From Micromonospora nigra (lineage in GTDB: Bacteria; Actinomycetota; Actinomycetes; Mycobacteriales; Micromonosporaceae), in the NCBI RefSeq assembly GCF_900091585.1, contig NZ_FMHT01000003.1, positions 2,967,501-3,031,500 of the forward strand: a stretch of DNA of 64,000 nt, written 5' to 3'. Below are positions 36,553 to 48,327 of this stretch, piece after piece (within the stretch, counting starts at the first letter, position 1; every line of letters starts with the position of its first letter). Made by a program: the position numbers and the translations under genes. The notes beneath the pieces were generated by a model. The model saw nothing but the letters and a program-made list of their open reading frames with translations. It did not search any database and was not told the DNA's origin.

Positions 36553-37425
36553 ATGCAGCTCGGCCTGGTAGGACTCGGCCGGATGGGCGGCAACATGCGG
36601 GAGCGGTTGCGTGCCGCCGGCCACGACGTGGTCGGATACGACCGCGACGCGGAGCTGAGCGACGTCGCGAGCCTGGCGGAACTGGCCGAGAAGCTGGACG
36701 CCCCCCGGGCCGTCTGGGTGATGGTCCCCGTCGCCTTCACCGACGCCGCCATCGACGACCTGGCCGACGTGCTCGGCGAGGGCGACATCGTCATCGACGG
36801 CGGCAACTCGCGGTTCAGCGACGACGCCCCCCGCGCCGAGCGCCTCCACGAGCGTGGCATCGGCTACGTCGACGTGGGGGTCTCCGGGGGTGTCTGGGGC
36901 CGGCAGAACGGCTACGGCCTGATGGTCGGCGGAGCCAGGGAGCACGTCGACCGGCTGATGCCGGTCTTCGACGCGCTCAAGCCCGAGGGCGACTTCGGCT
37001 TCGTGCACGCCGGCCCCGTCGGTGCCGGCCACTACGCCAAGATGGTGCACAACGGCATCGAGTACGGCCTGATGCACGCCTACGCCGAGGGCTTCGAGCT
37101 GCTCACCGCCTCCGAGCTGGTCACCAACGTGCCCGGCGTGTTCAAGTCCTGGCGGGACGGCACCGTGGTCCGCTCCTGGCTGCTCGACCTGCTGGACCGG
37201 GCCCTCGACGAGGATCCGGAGCTGGCCGAGCTCAGCGGCTACACGGAGGACACCGGCGAGGGCCGTTGGACGGTCGACGAGGCCGTCCGTCTCGCCGTGC
37301 CGCTCAACGTCATCACCGCCTCGCTGTTCGCCCGCTTCCAGTCCCGCCAGGACGACTCACCCGCGATGAAGGCCGTGTCCGCCCTGCGCCAGCAGTTCGG
37401 CGGCCACGCCGTCCGCAAGCCCTGA
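36553..37425 (+). CDS. gnd: 6-phosphogluconate dehydrogenase, short decarboxylating form
   Basis: A 290-residue NAD(P)-dependent enzyme of the short GntZ/YqeC type, which oxidises 6-phosphogluconate to ribulose 5-phosphate. NAD motif [13 protein letters not shown] at the start; substrate motifs [35 protein letters not shown] and the catalytic lysine in [19 protein letters not shown] lies 10 nt before ATG 36553. Its place between dnaN and recF is a known actinobacterial arrangement with no proven replication role. Confidence 0.94.
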   Translation: MQLGLVGLGRMGGNMRERLRAAGHDVVGYDRDAELSDVASLAELAEKLDAPRAVWVMVPVAFTDAAIDDLADVLGEGDIVIDGGNSRFSDDAPRAERLHERGIGYVDVGVSGGVWGRQNGYGLMVGGAREHVDRLMPVFDALKPEGDFGFVHAGPVGAGHYAKMVHNGIEYGLMHAYAEGFELLTASELVTNVPGVFKSWRDGTVVRSWLLDLLDRALDEDPELAELSGYTEDTGEGRWTVDEAVRLAVPLNVITASLFARFQSRQDDSPAMKAVSALRQQFGGHAVRKP

Positions 37426-37441
37426 CCGGCATTCGCAGCCT

Positions 37442-38575
37442 GTGTACGTCCGCCGGCTCGAACTGGTCGACTTCCGCTCGTACGAGCGGATCGGCGTCGA
37501 CCTGGAACCGGGGGCGAACGTCCTCGTCGGCGCCAACGGCGTCGGCAAGACGAACCTCGTCGAGGCCATCGGCTACGTGGCGACCCTGGACTCCCACCGG
37601 GTCGCCACGGACGCCCCCCTCGTCCGGATGGGTGCCACCTCCGCCGTGATCCGTTGCGCGGTCGTGCACGAGGGCCGGGAACTGCTCGTCGAGCTGGAGA
37701 TCGTGCCGGGCCGGGCCAACCGGGCCCGGCTCGGTCGCTCACCCGCCCGCCGGGCCCGCGACGTGCTCGGAGCGCTGCGGTTGGTGCTGTTCGCTCCGGA
37801 GGACCTGGAACTCGTCCGGGGCGACCCGGCCGAGCGCCGTCGCTACCTCGACGACCTGCTGGTGCTGCGCCAGCCCCGCTACGCGGGCGTCCGAGCCGAC
37901 TACGACCGGGTGGTCAAGCAGCGCAACGCCCTGCTGCGCACCGCGTACCTGGCCCGCAAGACGGGCGGCACGCGCGGCGGGGACCTGACCACCCTGGCCG
38001 TGTGGGACACCCACCTGGCCCGGCACGGTGCCGAACTGCTGGCCGGCCGGCTGGAGCTGGTCGCCGCGCTGACCCCGCACGTGGCCAAGGCGTACGACGC
38101 GGTCGCCGCCGGTCGGGGCGCGGCCGGGATCGCCTACCGGCCGTCGGTGGACCTGACCGAACCCACCACCGACCGGGAGTCCCTGGCCGCCGCGCTGACG
38201 GCCGCGCTGGCCGATGCCCGGTCCGCCGAGATCGAGCGGGGAACCACCCTGGTCGGCCCGCACCGCGACGAACTCACCCTCACGCTCGGTCCGCTGCCCG
38301 CCAAGGGGTACGCCAGCCACGGCGAGTCCTGGTCCTTCGCGCTGGCGCTGCGGCTGGCCGGGTACGACCTGCTGCGCGCCGACGGCATCGAGCCGGTGCT
38401 GGTGCTCGACGACGTCTTCGCCGAGTTGGACACCGGTCGCCGGGAACGGCTGGCCGAACTGGTCGGCGGGGCCGCTCAGCTGCTGGTGACCTGCGCGGTC
38501 GACGACGACGTCCCGGTCGCGCTGCGCGGTACCCGGTACGTCGTCACGGAAGGAACGGTGCACCGTGTCGACTGA
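37442..38575 (+). CDS. recF: DNA replication and repair protein RecF
   Basis: A 377-residue SMC-like ATPase that helps load RecA at gaps. Walker A is [16 protein letters not shown] near residue 30; the C-terminal signature and Walker B are seen in [20 protein letters not shown] and [16 protein letters not shown] start gives [16 protein letters not shown]. Overlaps the next gene by 11 bp. Confidence 0.96.
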   Translation: MYVRRLELVDFRSYERIGVDLEPGANVLVGANGVGKTNLVEAIGYVATLDSHRVATDAPLVRMGATSAVIRCAVVHEGRELLVELEIVPGRANRARLGRSPARRARDVLGALRLVLFAPEDLELVRGDPAERRRYLDDLLVLRQPRYAGVRADYDRVVKQRNALLRTAYLARKTGGTRGGDLTTLAVWDTHLARHGAELLAGRLELVAALTPHVAKAYDAVAAGRGAAGIAYRPSVDLTEPTTDRESLAAALTAALADARSAEIERGTTLVGPHRDELTLTLGPLPAKGYASHGESWSFALALRLAGYDLLRADGIEPVLVLDDVFAELDTGRRERLAELVGGAAQLLVTCAVDDDVPVALRGTRYVVTEGTVHRVD

Positions 38576-39242
38576 CCCCGGATCTCCGCCCCGCCGACGT
38601 CCGCCCGAACCGGGCCGCACCGCACCGGCCGGGGCGGACAGTGCGCGTACCGCCTCGGGCGGCGAGTCGGGGACGGACCGGGCGGCGGCACGGACCGCGC
38701 CCGGCGCGGACGCCGGCCCGGTCGCAGACGGTGCGCCCGGCGCGTCGGGGCCCGAGCTGGCCCGGGCGGTGCTGGACGCGGCGAAGGCCCGCCGAGGTGC
38801 GGCGGCGCGGACCCGGCGCACGGGCGGGGCCGGCGGCACCGGCGGCGAGCGGCGGCTGCGGGGGTACTCCGGGCCGGGGCCCGATCCCCGTGATCCGCAG
38901 CCGCTCGGGGCGGTGCTCGACCGGCTGGTGAAGGCCCGAGGCTGGCAGCAGCCCGCGGCCGAGGCGACCGTGTTCGGCGCGTGGGAGCGGGTGGTCGGTC
39001 CCGACGTCGCCCAACACAGCCGGCCCGTCAAGCTGGAGGACGGCGAGCTGACGGTCGAGGCCCGGTCGACGGCCTGGGCCACCCAGCTGCGGCTGCTGGC
39101 CGCCTCGCTGCTCAGGCAGATCGCCAGCGAGGTGGGTCACAACGTGGTTCGCAAGCTGCACATTCACGGCCCGGCCGCACCCTCCTGGTCGCGCGGTCCG
39201 CGTCGGGTGCGGGGCCGGGGCCCGCGCGACACCTACGGCTGA
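38565..39242 (+). CDS. dciA: DUF721/DciA-type protein, probable helicase loader
   Basis: A 225-residue protein. The first 110 residues are Pro/Ala/Arg-rich and disordered; the DUF721 domain (about 120-205) reads [28 protein letters not shown] and [21 protein letters not shown], with a basic tail. DciA proteins interact with the replicative helicase and act in loading it in bacteria lacking DnaC; position next to recF and gyrB supports the same role. GTG start overlaps the recF end, indicating coupling. Confidence 0.85.
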   Translation: MSTDPGSPPRRRPPEPGRTAPAGADSARTASGGESGTDRAAARTAPGADAGPVADGAPGASGPELARAVLDAAKARRGAAARTRRTGGAGGTGGERRLRGYSGPGPDPRDPQPLGAVLDRLVKARGWQQPAAEATVFGAWERVVGPDVAQHSRPVKLEDGELTVEARSTAWATQLRLLAASLLRQIASEVGHNVVRKLHIHGPAAPSWSRGPRRVRGRGPRDTYG

Positions 39243-39380
39243 CCCCGGACCGTCGGCCCCGAGGCCGACTGCCGCGGCCCGGCCCGGCCCGGCCCGGTGC
39301 GGTGCGGTGCGGGCGGGATGGTACGGCCCGGCTCAGTGCGGAGCGGCTCAGTGCGAGCGGCTCAGTGCGGCCCGGCGCGG
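39243..39380. repeat. Low-complexity repeat patch
   Basis: A 138-bp gap between convergent genes made of short repeats: runs of GGCCC, GGTGC and at least three copies of GGCTCAGTGCG-type units (near 39330, 39347 and 39360). No gene. Confidence 0.55.
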
Positions 39381-39935
39381 TCAGGCGTCGGCGTAGACGG
39401 CGAACCCACGGTCGGCGCAGCGCCGGTAGAACGCGGCCAGCACGCTCAGTTCGGCGCAGGTGAAGTTCCACTGGGGCGGTGCGCCGCTGTCGTCGCGCAG
39501 CCCGTCGAGCCGGCTCTCCAGCCAGCGCAACTGCTGCTCGGCGAGCCGACCGTCGGCGAGCAGCGACCGCAGCACCTCGCCGACGGACTCGAATGTGACC
39601 GCCTCGCCGTGCGGGCGGTGGGCCGCCACGAACCGTTCGATGCCGCCCGCGACCCAGGAGCAGCCGTCCGGGTCGATGACCGGGTCCTCGTCCTCCGCGG
39701 CGGCGTCGGTGGCGTAGAGCACCCCCTCCAGGCCGAGCAGCAGGTCCACCACCTCGGTGTACGCGGTCGCCCGGACGGTGCCCGTCTTGGCGATCAGCTC
39801 GGCCAGCGCGGCCGTGGGCGCGGAGATCCGCGGCATGTCGGCGATCTCGCCGAAGTCGACGAACTCGGCCGGCGCGACCGGGTCGTAGAAGCGGCCGGTC
39901 CGCGGCCAGTGCACCGCGACGTTGTCCAGCCCCAT
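39381..39935 (-). CDS. Conserved-looking protein of unknown function between dciA and gyrB
   Basis: A 184-residue soluble protein I do not recognise. ATG at 39935. It has no membrane helix or signal, is acidic (DAAAEDEDPVIDPDG in the middle) and rich in Trp, and its C-terminal half (ELSVLAAFYRRCADRGFAVYAD) is predicted helical. A segment AEQQLRWLESRLDGLRD could form a short coiled coil. Codon composition matches its neighbours, so it is probably a real gene. It is the only minus-strand gene between dnaA and gyrA and breaks the recF-dciA-gyrB block. No function can be assigned. Confidence 0.65.
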   Translation of the reverse strand: MGLDNVAVHWPRTGRFYDPVAPAEFVDFGEIADMPRISAPTAALAELIAKTGTVRATAYTEVVDLLLGLEGVLYATDAAAEDEDPVIDPDGCSWVAGGIERFVAAHRPHGEAVTFESVGEVLRSLLADGRLAEQQLRWLESRLDGLRDDSGAPPQWNFTCAELSVLAAFYRRCADRGFAVYADA

Positions 39936-42384
<2,449 letters not shown>

Positions 42385-42509
42385 CCCCGGGCCCGGTCGG
42401 CCTCCACCGGCCGGGCCAACGGGTCCACAGGGTTATCCACAGCTTGGCCGGTTTCCACAGCCGTTATCCACAAGCACAAAAGCGACTCTGAGTCTGATAA
42501 GGGTTAACA
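42385..42509. promoter_or_regulatory. gyrB-gyrA gap with DnaA boxes
   Basis: TTATCCACA is present twice in perfect form (42433-42441 and 42464-42472) with TTTCCACAG between them, ahead of the gyrA start. This suggests DnaA binding at the gyrA promoter region. Confidence 0.65.
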
Positions 42510-45029
42510 GTGACCGATATCCCCGAGTCCACACCCAACGAGCCCGAGGCCCCCGAGGTCGTCGGTGCGGTCGTCGCGCACGACCGCATCGAGCCGGTCG
42601 GGCTCGAGGTGGAGATGCAGCGCTCCTACCTCGACTACGCGATGAGCGTCATCGTGGGACGGGCACTGCCGGACGTCCGGGACGGGCTCAAGCCGGTCCA
42701 CCGCAAGATCCTCTACGCCATGTTCGACTCGGGGTACCGGCCCGACCGCGGCTACGTGAAGTGCTCCCGCGTCGTCGGCGACGTGATGGGCCAGTTCCAC
42801 CCGCACGGCGACTCGGCCATCTACGACGCCCTGGTCCGGATGGCGCAGCCCTGGTCGCTGCGCTACCCGCTCGTCGACGGCAACGGCAACTTCGGCTCGC
42901 CCGGCAATGATCCTGCCGCCGCCATGCGCTACACCGAGTGCAAGCTCGACCCGCTGGCGATGGAGATGCTGCGAGACATCGACGAGGACACCGTCGACCT
43001 GCAGGACAACTACGACGGCCGGGCCAAGGAGCCCACCATCCTGCCGTCGCGGATCCCCAACCTGCTGATCAACGGCTCGGAGGGCATCGCGGTCGGCATG
43101 GCCACCAAGATCCCTCCGCACAACCTGCGCGAGATCGGCGCGGCGGTGCAGTGGTGCCTGGAGCACCCGGAGGCCGACGAGGCCACCACCCTCGAAGCGC
43201 TGCTGGAGATCGTCAAGGGCCCGGACTTCCCGACGCACGGCCTGATCGTCGGGCAGCAGGCCATCCAGGACGCGTACCGCACCGGGCGGGGCTCGATCCG
43301 GATGCGTGCCGTGGTGGAGGTCGAGGAGGACAAGCGGGGCCGGCCGGCGCTGGTGGTCAGCGAGCTGCCCTACCAGGTCAACCCGGACAACCTGGCCGAA
43401 CGCATCGCCGAGCTGATCAAGGAGGGCAAGCTCGCCGGGATCGCCGACATCCGCGACGAGTCCTCCGGGCGTACCGGCATGCGGATCGTGCTCGTGCTCA
43501 AGCGCGACGCGGTGGCCAAGGTCGTGCTGAACAACCTCTACAAGCACACCCAGCTCCAGGAGACGTTCGGCGCCAACATGCTGGCGCTGGTCGACGGGGT
43601 GCCGCGCACGCTGAACCTGGCGCAGTTCATCCGCTACTACGTCGAGCACCAGATCGAGGTGATCCGCCGGCGGACGGCGTTCCGGCTGCGCAAGGCGGAG
43701 GAGCGCGCGCACATCCTGCGTGGCCTGGCCAAGGCGCTGGACGCCCTCGACGAGGTGATCGCCCTCATCCGGCGTTCGCCGACGGTGGACGACGCCCGGC
43801 AGGGGCTGATCCGGCTGCTGGAGATCGACGAGATCCAGGCGACCGCGATCCTGGACATGCAGCTGCGTCGTCTCGCCGCGTTGGAGCGGCAGCGGATCCT
43901 CGACGACCTGGCGAAGCTGGAGGTGGAGATCGCCGACCTGAAGGACATCCTGGCCAAGCCGGAGCGGCAGCGGCAGATCGTCTCGGAGGAACTCGGTGAG
44001 ATCGTCGCGAAGTGGGGCGACGACCGGCGCACCAAGATCATCCCGTTCGACGGTGAGGTCTCGATGGAGGACCTCATCGCCCGCGAGGACGTGGTGGTGA
44101 CGATCACACGCACCGGGTACGCGAAGCGGACGAAGGTGGACCAATATCGTTCGCAGCGCCGAGGCGGCAAGGGTGTCAGCGGTGCCACCCTGCGACAGGA
44201 CGACATCGTCAGCCACTTCTTCGTCTGCTCGACCCATGACTGGATGCTGTTCTTCACCAACAAGGGGCGGGTGTACCGGGCCAAGGCGTACGAGCTGCCG
44301 GAGGCCAGTAGGGTGGCCAAGGGGCAGCACGTCGCGAACCTGCTGGCCTTCCAACCCGACGAACAGATCGCCCAGATCATTGAGATCCCCCACTACCAGG
44401 TGGCGCCCTACCTGGTGCTTGCCACGAAGAACGGTCTGGTGAAGAAGACGCGACTCGAGGAGTTCGACTCCAACCGTTCCGGCGGCATCATCGCGATCAA
44501 CCTGCGCGATGAGGACGAGCTGGTCGGTGCTGCCCTGGTCGCGCCGGAGAACGACCTGCTGCTGGTCTCCAAGAACGCGCAGGCGATCCGGTTCAACGCC
44601 AGCGACGAGGCGCTGCGGCCGATGGGACGGGCGACGTCGGGCGTGATCGGGATGCGGTTCAGCGAGGAAGACGTGCTGTTGGCGATGGAGGTGGTCCGGG
44701 AGGGGCTGGACGTCCTGGTGGCCACCAACGGCGGATACGCAAAACGTACCCCGATCGAGGAATACCCGGTGCAGGGCCGGGGAGGGAAGGGTGTGCTGAC
44801 TGCGAAGATCACCGAGCGGCGCGGTGGTCTGGTCGGTGCCGTGGTGATCGACCCGGACGACGAGCTGTTCGCGATCACCAGCAACGGTGGTGTCATCCGG
44901 ACTCCGGTGAAGCCTGTACGCCGCACGCGTGACCGGAACACAATGGGAGTCAAGCTGATGGACCTCCCGGACGGCGTGACTATCGTGGCGATTGCTCGCA
45001 ATGCCGACGAGCCTGACGAACAGGACTAG
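42510..45029 (+). CDS. gyrA: DNA gyrase subunit A
   Basis: An 839-residue DNA-cleaving subunit. The breakage-reunion domain has the quinolone-resistance region [20 protein letters not shown] with Ser and Asp at the positions where resistance changes occur, so the wild-type (sensitive-like) pattern, and the catalytic Tyr in [10 protein letters not shown]. The C-terminal beta-pinwheel carries the GyrA-box-like [10 protein letters not shown] and repeats such as [21 protein letters not shown] start at 42510. No intein seen. Confidence 0.97.
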   Translation: MTDIPESTPNEPEAPEVVGAVVAHDRIEPVGLEVEMQRSYLDYAMSVIVGRALPDVRDGLKPVHRKILYAMFDSGYRPDRGYVKCSRVVGDVMGQFHPHGDSAIYDALVRMAQPWSLRYPLVDGNGNFGSPGNDPAAAMRYTECKLDPLAMEMLRDIDEDTVDLQDNYDGRAKEPTILPSRIPNLLINGSEGIAVGMATKIPPHNLREIGAAVQWCLEHPEADEATTLEALLEIVKGPDFPTHGLIVGQQAIQDAYRTGRGSIRMRAVVEVEEDKRGRPALVVSELPYQVNPDNLAERIAELIKEGKLAGIADIRDESSGRTGMRIVLVLKRDAVAKVVLNNLYKHTQLQETFGANMLALVDGVPRTLNLAQFIRYYVEHQIEVIRRRTAFRLRKAEERAHILRGLAKALDALDEVIALIRRSPTVDDARQGLIRLLEIDEIQATAILDMQLRRLAALERQRILDDLAKLEVEIADLKDILAKPERQRQIVSEELGEIVAKWGDDRRTKIIPFDGEVSMEDLIAREDVVVTITRTGYAKRTKVDQYRSQRRGGKGVSGATLRQDDIVSHFFVCSTHDWMLFFTNKGRVYRAKAYELPEASRVAKGQHVANLLAFQPDEQIAQIIEIPHYQVAPYLVLATKNGLVKKTRLEEFDSNRSGGIIAINLRDEDELVGAALVAPENDLLLVSKNAQAIRFNASDEALRPMGRATSGVIGMRFSEEDVLLAMEVVREGLDVLVATNGGYAKRTPIEEYPVQGRGGKGVLTAKITERRGGLVGAVVIDPDDELFAITSNGGVIRTPVKPVRRTRDRNTMGVKLMDLPDGVTIVAIARNADEPDEQD

Positions 45030-45033
45030 TTGA

Positions 45034-45975
45034 ATGACGGAGACACAGGCGAAGTCGGGGAACACGGGGACCTCGGCCAACCCGGTCGACGAGGAGGCCG
45101 CGAAGAGCGGCCAGCCAGCGACCGGCCGCGCGGCCGTGGGCCGGGCGACGGTCCCCGCCGACGCGCCTGCCCCGAAATTCACCCGGGCTCCCGGGATGGC
45201 ACCGCCGCCGGAGAAGCCCGACGACGCCGAGCCGGAGAGCACGCCGGAGAAGACCGGGAAGGACACCCCCGCCGTCGGTGCCACCGGCGGTGGGACGGCG
45301 AGCGGCGCCGCGTCGACATCGACCCAGCCGATCACCACCCGGCCCGGTCAGTCGTCCGCCGCGGCGGGCAGTCGGCCGAGCGTCGGTGCCACCGGCACCC
45401 AGTCGCGGTTGGGTGCCACCGGCACCCAACCGAAGGTCACCGGCGGCAAGCAGCAACCCGAGGGCACCCGGGTGGCCGGCACCGCCCGACCCGTCAACGG
45501 AGGTGGACTGCCGCCGGGCATCGGCGGCGCGGCCGCCGTCGGGGCCGCTCGGGTGGGCGAGGCGGTACGCGCCGCGCGTACCTCGGTCAGCTCCGCCGCG
45601 TCGCGCGGGCCGCGCCGGGCCCGGCTGAACCTCAAGCGGATCGACCCCTGGTCGGTGATGAAGTTCGCCTTCGCCGTGTCGGTGGTGCTGTTCATCGTCG
45701 TGGTGGTCGCCACCTCGGTGCTCTACCTGGCGCTCGACGCGATGGGCGTGTTCACCAGCGTGAACGACAGCCTCACCGACCTGGTGAACGCGGGTGGCGG
45801 GCAGGGGGCGAGCGGCTTCCGGATCACCGCCAAGGGCGTGATCCTCAGTTCGGCGCTGATCGGCCTGGTGAACGTCGTGCTGTTCACGGCGCTCGCCACG
45901 CTGGGGGCGTTCGTGTACAACGTCTGCGCCGACCTGGTCGGCGGGATCGAGCTGACCCTCGCCGAGCGCGACTGA
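45034..45975 (+). CDS. DUF3566 membrane protein
   Basis: A 313-residue protein starting 4 bp after gyrA. Residues 1-190 are disordered and Ala/Gly/Thr/Pro-rich with short repeats (GATGTQSRLGATGTQPK). The C-terminal DUF3566 domain has a conserved basic start (RLNLKRIDPWSVMKFAFAVS), two membrane helices (VVLFIVVVVATSVLYLAL and LIGLVNVVLFTALATLGAFVYN) and ends GGIELTLAERD. DUF3566 after gyrA is a regular actinobacterial pattern; its mycobacterial counterpart (CwsA region) is linked to the division and elongation machinery, but the function here is not known. Confidence 0.85.
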   Translation: MTETQAKSGNTGTSANPVDEEAAKSGQPATGRAAVGRATVPADAPAPKFTRAPGMAPPPEKPDDAEPESTPEKTGKDTPAVGATGGGTASGAASTSTQPITTRPGQSSAAAGSRPSVGATGTQSRLGATGTQPKVTGGKQQPEGTRVAGTARPVNGGGLPPGIGGAAAVGAARVGEAVRAARTSVSSAASRGPRRARLNLKRIDPWSVMKFAFAVSVVLFIVVVVATSVLYLALDAMGVFTSVNDSLTDLVNAGGGQGASGFRITAKGVILSSALIGLVNVVLFTALATLGAFVYNVCADLVGGIELTLAERD

Positions 45976-45983
45976 CGTCCCGT

Positions 45984-46019
45984 ACGCCGGGGCACCCGCT
46001 GACGCGGTGGCCCCGGCGT
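45984..46019 (+). terminator. Hairpin terminator after the gyrA-DUF3566 unit
   Basis: Perfect 10-bp stem ACGCCGGGGC (45984-45993) with GCCCCGGCGT (46010-46019), 9 bp after the stop; no T-run. Confidence 0.55.
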
Positions 46020-46050
46020 CCGCGTCTCCGGCGCACGATGGCCTCCGGCA

Positions 46051-46107
46051 CCGCGAGTTGCGGCATGTCGGGGTGTTGTGTGGGCCCGATGCCGCGAGTT
46101 GCGGCAT
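46051..46107. repeat. Duplicated small hairpin before tRNA-Ile
   Basis: CCGCGAGTTGCGGCAT occurs at 46051-46066 and again at 46092-46107, the second within the perfect inverted repeat ATGCCGC-GAGTT-GCGGCAT (46089-46107). Function unknown. Confidence 0.5.
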
Positions 46108-46253
46108 CCCGGGCGGGCCTCCGGCGGGGTGCCGGGCGAGCGCGCGGCGGCGCGACCCTGGGTCGGGTAGGTTCAGGACGGACGGAACGCTGCGGGCCTG
46201 ACCCCGATTTGGGGCGTCGTGGCGGGATGGGTTAACCTTGCTCGTCGCAACGC

Positions 46254-46327
46254 GGGGCTATAGCTCAGTCGGTTAGAGCGCAGAGCTGATAACTCTGAGG
46301 TCGCTGGTTCGATTCCAGCTAGCCCCA
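46254..46327 (+). tRNA. tRNA-Ile (anticodon GAT)
   Basis: A 74-nt cloverleaf. Acceptor GGGGCTA pairs with TAGCCCC, anticodon loop CTGATAA carries GAT, T-loop is GGTTCGATTCC, and A is the discriminator base. CCA is not encoded. Confidence 0.96.
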
Positions 46328-46372
46328 CCGCACTTCGTCCGACGACACAGTCGAGCGTGAGGGGTCGCCCCA

Positions 46373-46501
46373 ATGTTCAAGAAGCTGCTGATTCTGGTCG
46401 GCGTCGTCGGTGTGGCCGCTGTGGTGGCGAAGAAGATCAAGGAAAGCAACGATGAGCGCGCCCTGTGGCACGAGGCGACCACCGCCCCCGACCTGCGCTG
46501 A
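46373..46501 (+). CDS. DLW-39-type small membrane protein
   Basis: A 42-residue peptide: one hydrophobic helix (KLLILVGVVGVAAVVA) after a short Lys-rich start and a hydrophilic tail SNDERALWHEATTAPDLR. This size, layout and place between tRNA-Ile and tRNA-Ala match the DLW-39 family of actinobacteria. The protein is too short for many gene finders. Function unknown; no good Shine-Dalgarno is seen (GTGAGGGG lies 11 nt upstream). Confidence 0.75.
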   Translation: MFKKLLILVGVVGVAAVVAKKIKESNDERALWHEATTAPDLR

Positions 46502-46546
46502 CATCGTTCCTGTCCGGTCGGTTCCCGTGCGGAGCCGGCCAGTCGC

Positions 46547-46619
46547 GGGGCCCTAGCTCAACTGGCAGAGCACTGCCTTTGCAAGGCAGGGGTTAGGGGT
46601 TCGAGTCCCCTGGGCTCCA
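46547..46619 (+). tRNA. tRNA-Ala (anticodon TGC), integration site of the downstream element
   Basis: A 73-nt cloverleaf. Acceptor GGGGCCC pairs with GGGCTCC including the G3:U70 pair that defines alanine tRNAs; the anticodon loop TTTGCAA carries TGC. CCA is not encoded. Its 3' 45 nt (46575-46619) belong to the direct repeat that bounds the integrated element, so the gene stays intact after integration. Confidence 0.96.
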
Positions 46620-46620
46620 C
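46575..46620 (+). repeat. Attachment repeat in tRNA-Ala (att, left)
   Basis: 46-bp sequence beginning GCCTTTGCAAGGCAGG and ending GGGCTCCAC; identical to 51949-51994. It covers the anticodon-loop to acceptor end of tRNA-Ala, the classical crossover zone for tyrosine integrases. Confidence 0.93.
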
Positions 46621-46636
46621 TTGGCTCCCGTGCAGG

Positions 46637-47920
46637 TCACGGGGCCACTTCTTCCTCTCCGTCGTCTCCATTTGATCGACCACCCTCGTTGGCAGTCAGC
46701 AAGTCGTCAGCAGGGGCCGCGAAAACCCCTCGGACAAGCCGATGAAAGTCGGCCGGCGTGTGCGTGTAGCGGTTGAGCGTGGTCGACGCCTGTTCGTGCC
46801 CCATGACCGCCTGGACGACGTTGACCGGTACTCCGCTGGAGATGAGCCAGGTGGCGTACCCGTGCCGCAGGTCGTGAAACCGCAGCCCGCCGGCCGCCTT
46901 GACCGCGACGTGCGCCACCGCGTCCTGGTGCGTGGTGAACTCCGCCGACCACTCCGCGCGTTCGCTGTCGTGCCAGGTCGCCCGGAATCGGTGCGGTCCG
47001 GCCTCCGTGACGCTGCCGAGCAACCCGGCGCGCACAAGCGAGGGTCGCCACACCTGGCGCCGGAAGTTGCTCCGTAGCATCGGATCTCCTGCCTGATTGG
47101 TAAAGACCCGATCGGCAACGTCGGGGTTCGTCTGGGCATGGTGGCGACCCAGCTCGGCGCGCAGGAACGGCGGTACGGGAACGGTGCGCCGGCTCTGCGC
47201 CGTCTTCGGGTACGGCTTGTCGGCCGGGTGCCCGTTGACCTCGATCACCACTCGCCGCACGGTGAGCGTGGCGTCCTGGTCGTCATCGTCCGGCAAGTCG
47301 ATGTCGGTCCACCGCAGCCCGAGGCACTCGCCCCACCGCAGCCCCGCCCCGGCCGCCGCCGCGACGACGGGACGATGCCACGCCGGGACACTCGGTAGGA
47401 GTAGCTCCGTCACCTGGTCGAGCGTCAGCATGAGTTGCCCACCCGCCCGCTTGCGTTGTGCCGGCAGGCGCACACCCTCGCACGGGTTGAACGCAATCAG
47501 CCGGCTACGCACCGCCGACGCGAGGATGGACGACAGAAGTGAGTGACACGAGGCGACGGTAGCCGGCGACAACTCTCGGCCGAGACGGGTCACCCACTCC
47601 TGTACGGCCAGATGGTCAATGCGGGCAACCGGCCAGGTACCCCACTGCGGCAGCAACCGCGCGCGTAGGCGCGACGTCCAGCCGGCCAGCGTGGTTGCCT
47701 CCACCGACCGCGAGGAAAGCCAGCGCTCGGCGTACATGCCGAACCGGGTCTTGCCGGCGGCGGGGTCGACGTAGGTTCCCTGGCTCACGGTCGTTTCCGT
47801 GGCTGCTAGGTACGCGGCGGCTTCCTTGCGGGTGCGGAAGGTCTTCGCTTTCTGGCGGCCGGACGGATCGCGCCAGTTGGCGCGGTAGGTGCCGGCGGGG
47901 GTCTTGATGATGTGTCCCAT
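46637..47920 (-). CDS. int: Tyrosine-type site-specific integrase with two arm-binding-like domains
   Basis: A 427-residue recombinase reading towards tRNA-Ala, 17 bp from the repeat. Residues 8-40 form an AP2/arm-binding motif (TYRANWRDPSG...TFRTRKEAAAYLA), 60-150 the SAM-like core-binding domain. The catalytic set is intact: Arg195 (GAGLRWGE), Lys240, HDLRH 349-353, His375 (MGHEQAS) and Tyr385. Between Lys240 and the HxxR box lies an insertion; its residues 311-339 (FRATWHD...EFTTHQDAVAHVA) align without gaps to residues 11-39 with 9 of 29 identical, suggesting a second arm-type module inside the catalytic domain. ATG at 47920. It should integrate and, with Xis, excise the element. Confidence 0.93.
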   Translation of the reverse strand: MGHIIKTPAGTYRANWRDPSGRQKAKTFRTRKEAAAYLAATETTVSQGTYVDPAAGKTRFGMYAERWLSSRSVEATTLAGWTSRLRARLLPQWGTWPVARIDHLAVQEWVTRLGRELSPATVASCHSLLSSILASAVRSRLIAFNPCEGVRLPAQRKRAGGQLMLTLDQVTELLLPSVPAWHRPVVAAAAGAGLRWGECLGLRWTDIDLPDDDDQDATLTVRRVVIEVNGHPADKPYPKTAQSRRTVPVPPFLRAELGRHHAQTNPDVADRVFTNQAGDPMLRSNFRRQVWRPSLVRAGLLGSVTEAGPHRFRATWHDSERAEWSAEFTTHQDAVAHVAVKAAGGLRFHDLRHGYATWLISSGVPVNVVQAVMGHEQASTTLNRYTHTPADFHRLVRGVFAAPADDLLTANEGGRSNGDDGEEEVAP

Positions 47921-47981
47921 GGGACGGCTTCCCCTTGATCATTGTTGCGGACAGTGATTGCGGGCAGGGTTGATCGACCGG

Positions 47982-48129
47982 CTAGCTAGCAGGGCACTCG
48001 GGGGTGCGGAAGCGGCTCACGGCAGAATCGCGGGGTGTTTGCCCTGATGGCCGCTAGAAGCTAGCTCCCTAGTGGGGTGGCGGTTGGGGCGCTAGCGGCG
48101 TCGCTAGGTCTAGCAAGGTGGGCCGCTAG
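47982..48129. repeat. Cluster of ten CTAG motifs
   Basis: CTAG starts at 47982, 47986, 48054, 48061, 48069, 48092, 48104, 48110 and 48126 (most inside GCTAG), far denser than elsewhere in this GC-rich sequence. Candidate binding sites of a recombination or control protein. Confidence 0.5.
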
Positions 48130-48249
48130 ACATCGCAGCGAAGGCGCGGGGTTTCCGAACACCAACAACCGTTACTCTGCGTAAACGCGCGTGGGGGGTG
48201 CTACCCCAGCGCCCACGGGCCGGCCGGGGGCCGGTAGTGCGGTGGTCGT

Positions 48250-48306
48250 AATGGCGAGAATGGCCAAAATCCTTGGCCGGGCGGGATTCTGGCCATTCTC
48301 GCCATT
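48250..48306. repeat. 17-bp perfect inverted repeat after xis
   Basis: AATGGCGAGAATGGCCA (48250-48266) and its exact complement (48290-48306) flank a 23-bp spacer that holds a smaller TTGGCC element. It lies 22 bp beyond the xis stop. Either a terminator or a protein-binding site. Confidence 0.7.
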
Positions 48307-48327
48307 TAGGCCACGGGTGCGCCGTCG

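Larger units (their letters stand above)
47921..48327. promoter_or_regulatory. int-xis intergenic region
   Basis: 407 bp without a gene, containing ten CTAG tetramers at 47982-48129 and a 17-bp perfect inverted repeat at 48250-48306. Likely houses the int promoter and protein-binding sites. Confidence 0.55.

Noticed and set aside
42504..45338. 944-codon open frame on the minus strand
   Set aside because: Antisense shadow of gyrA and the start of the DUF3566 gene; composition His/Arg/Asp-rich and no domain.
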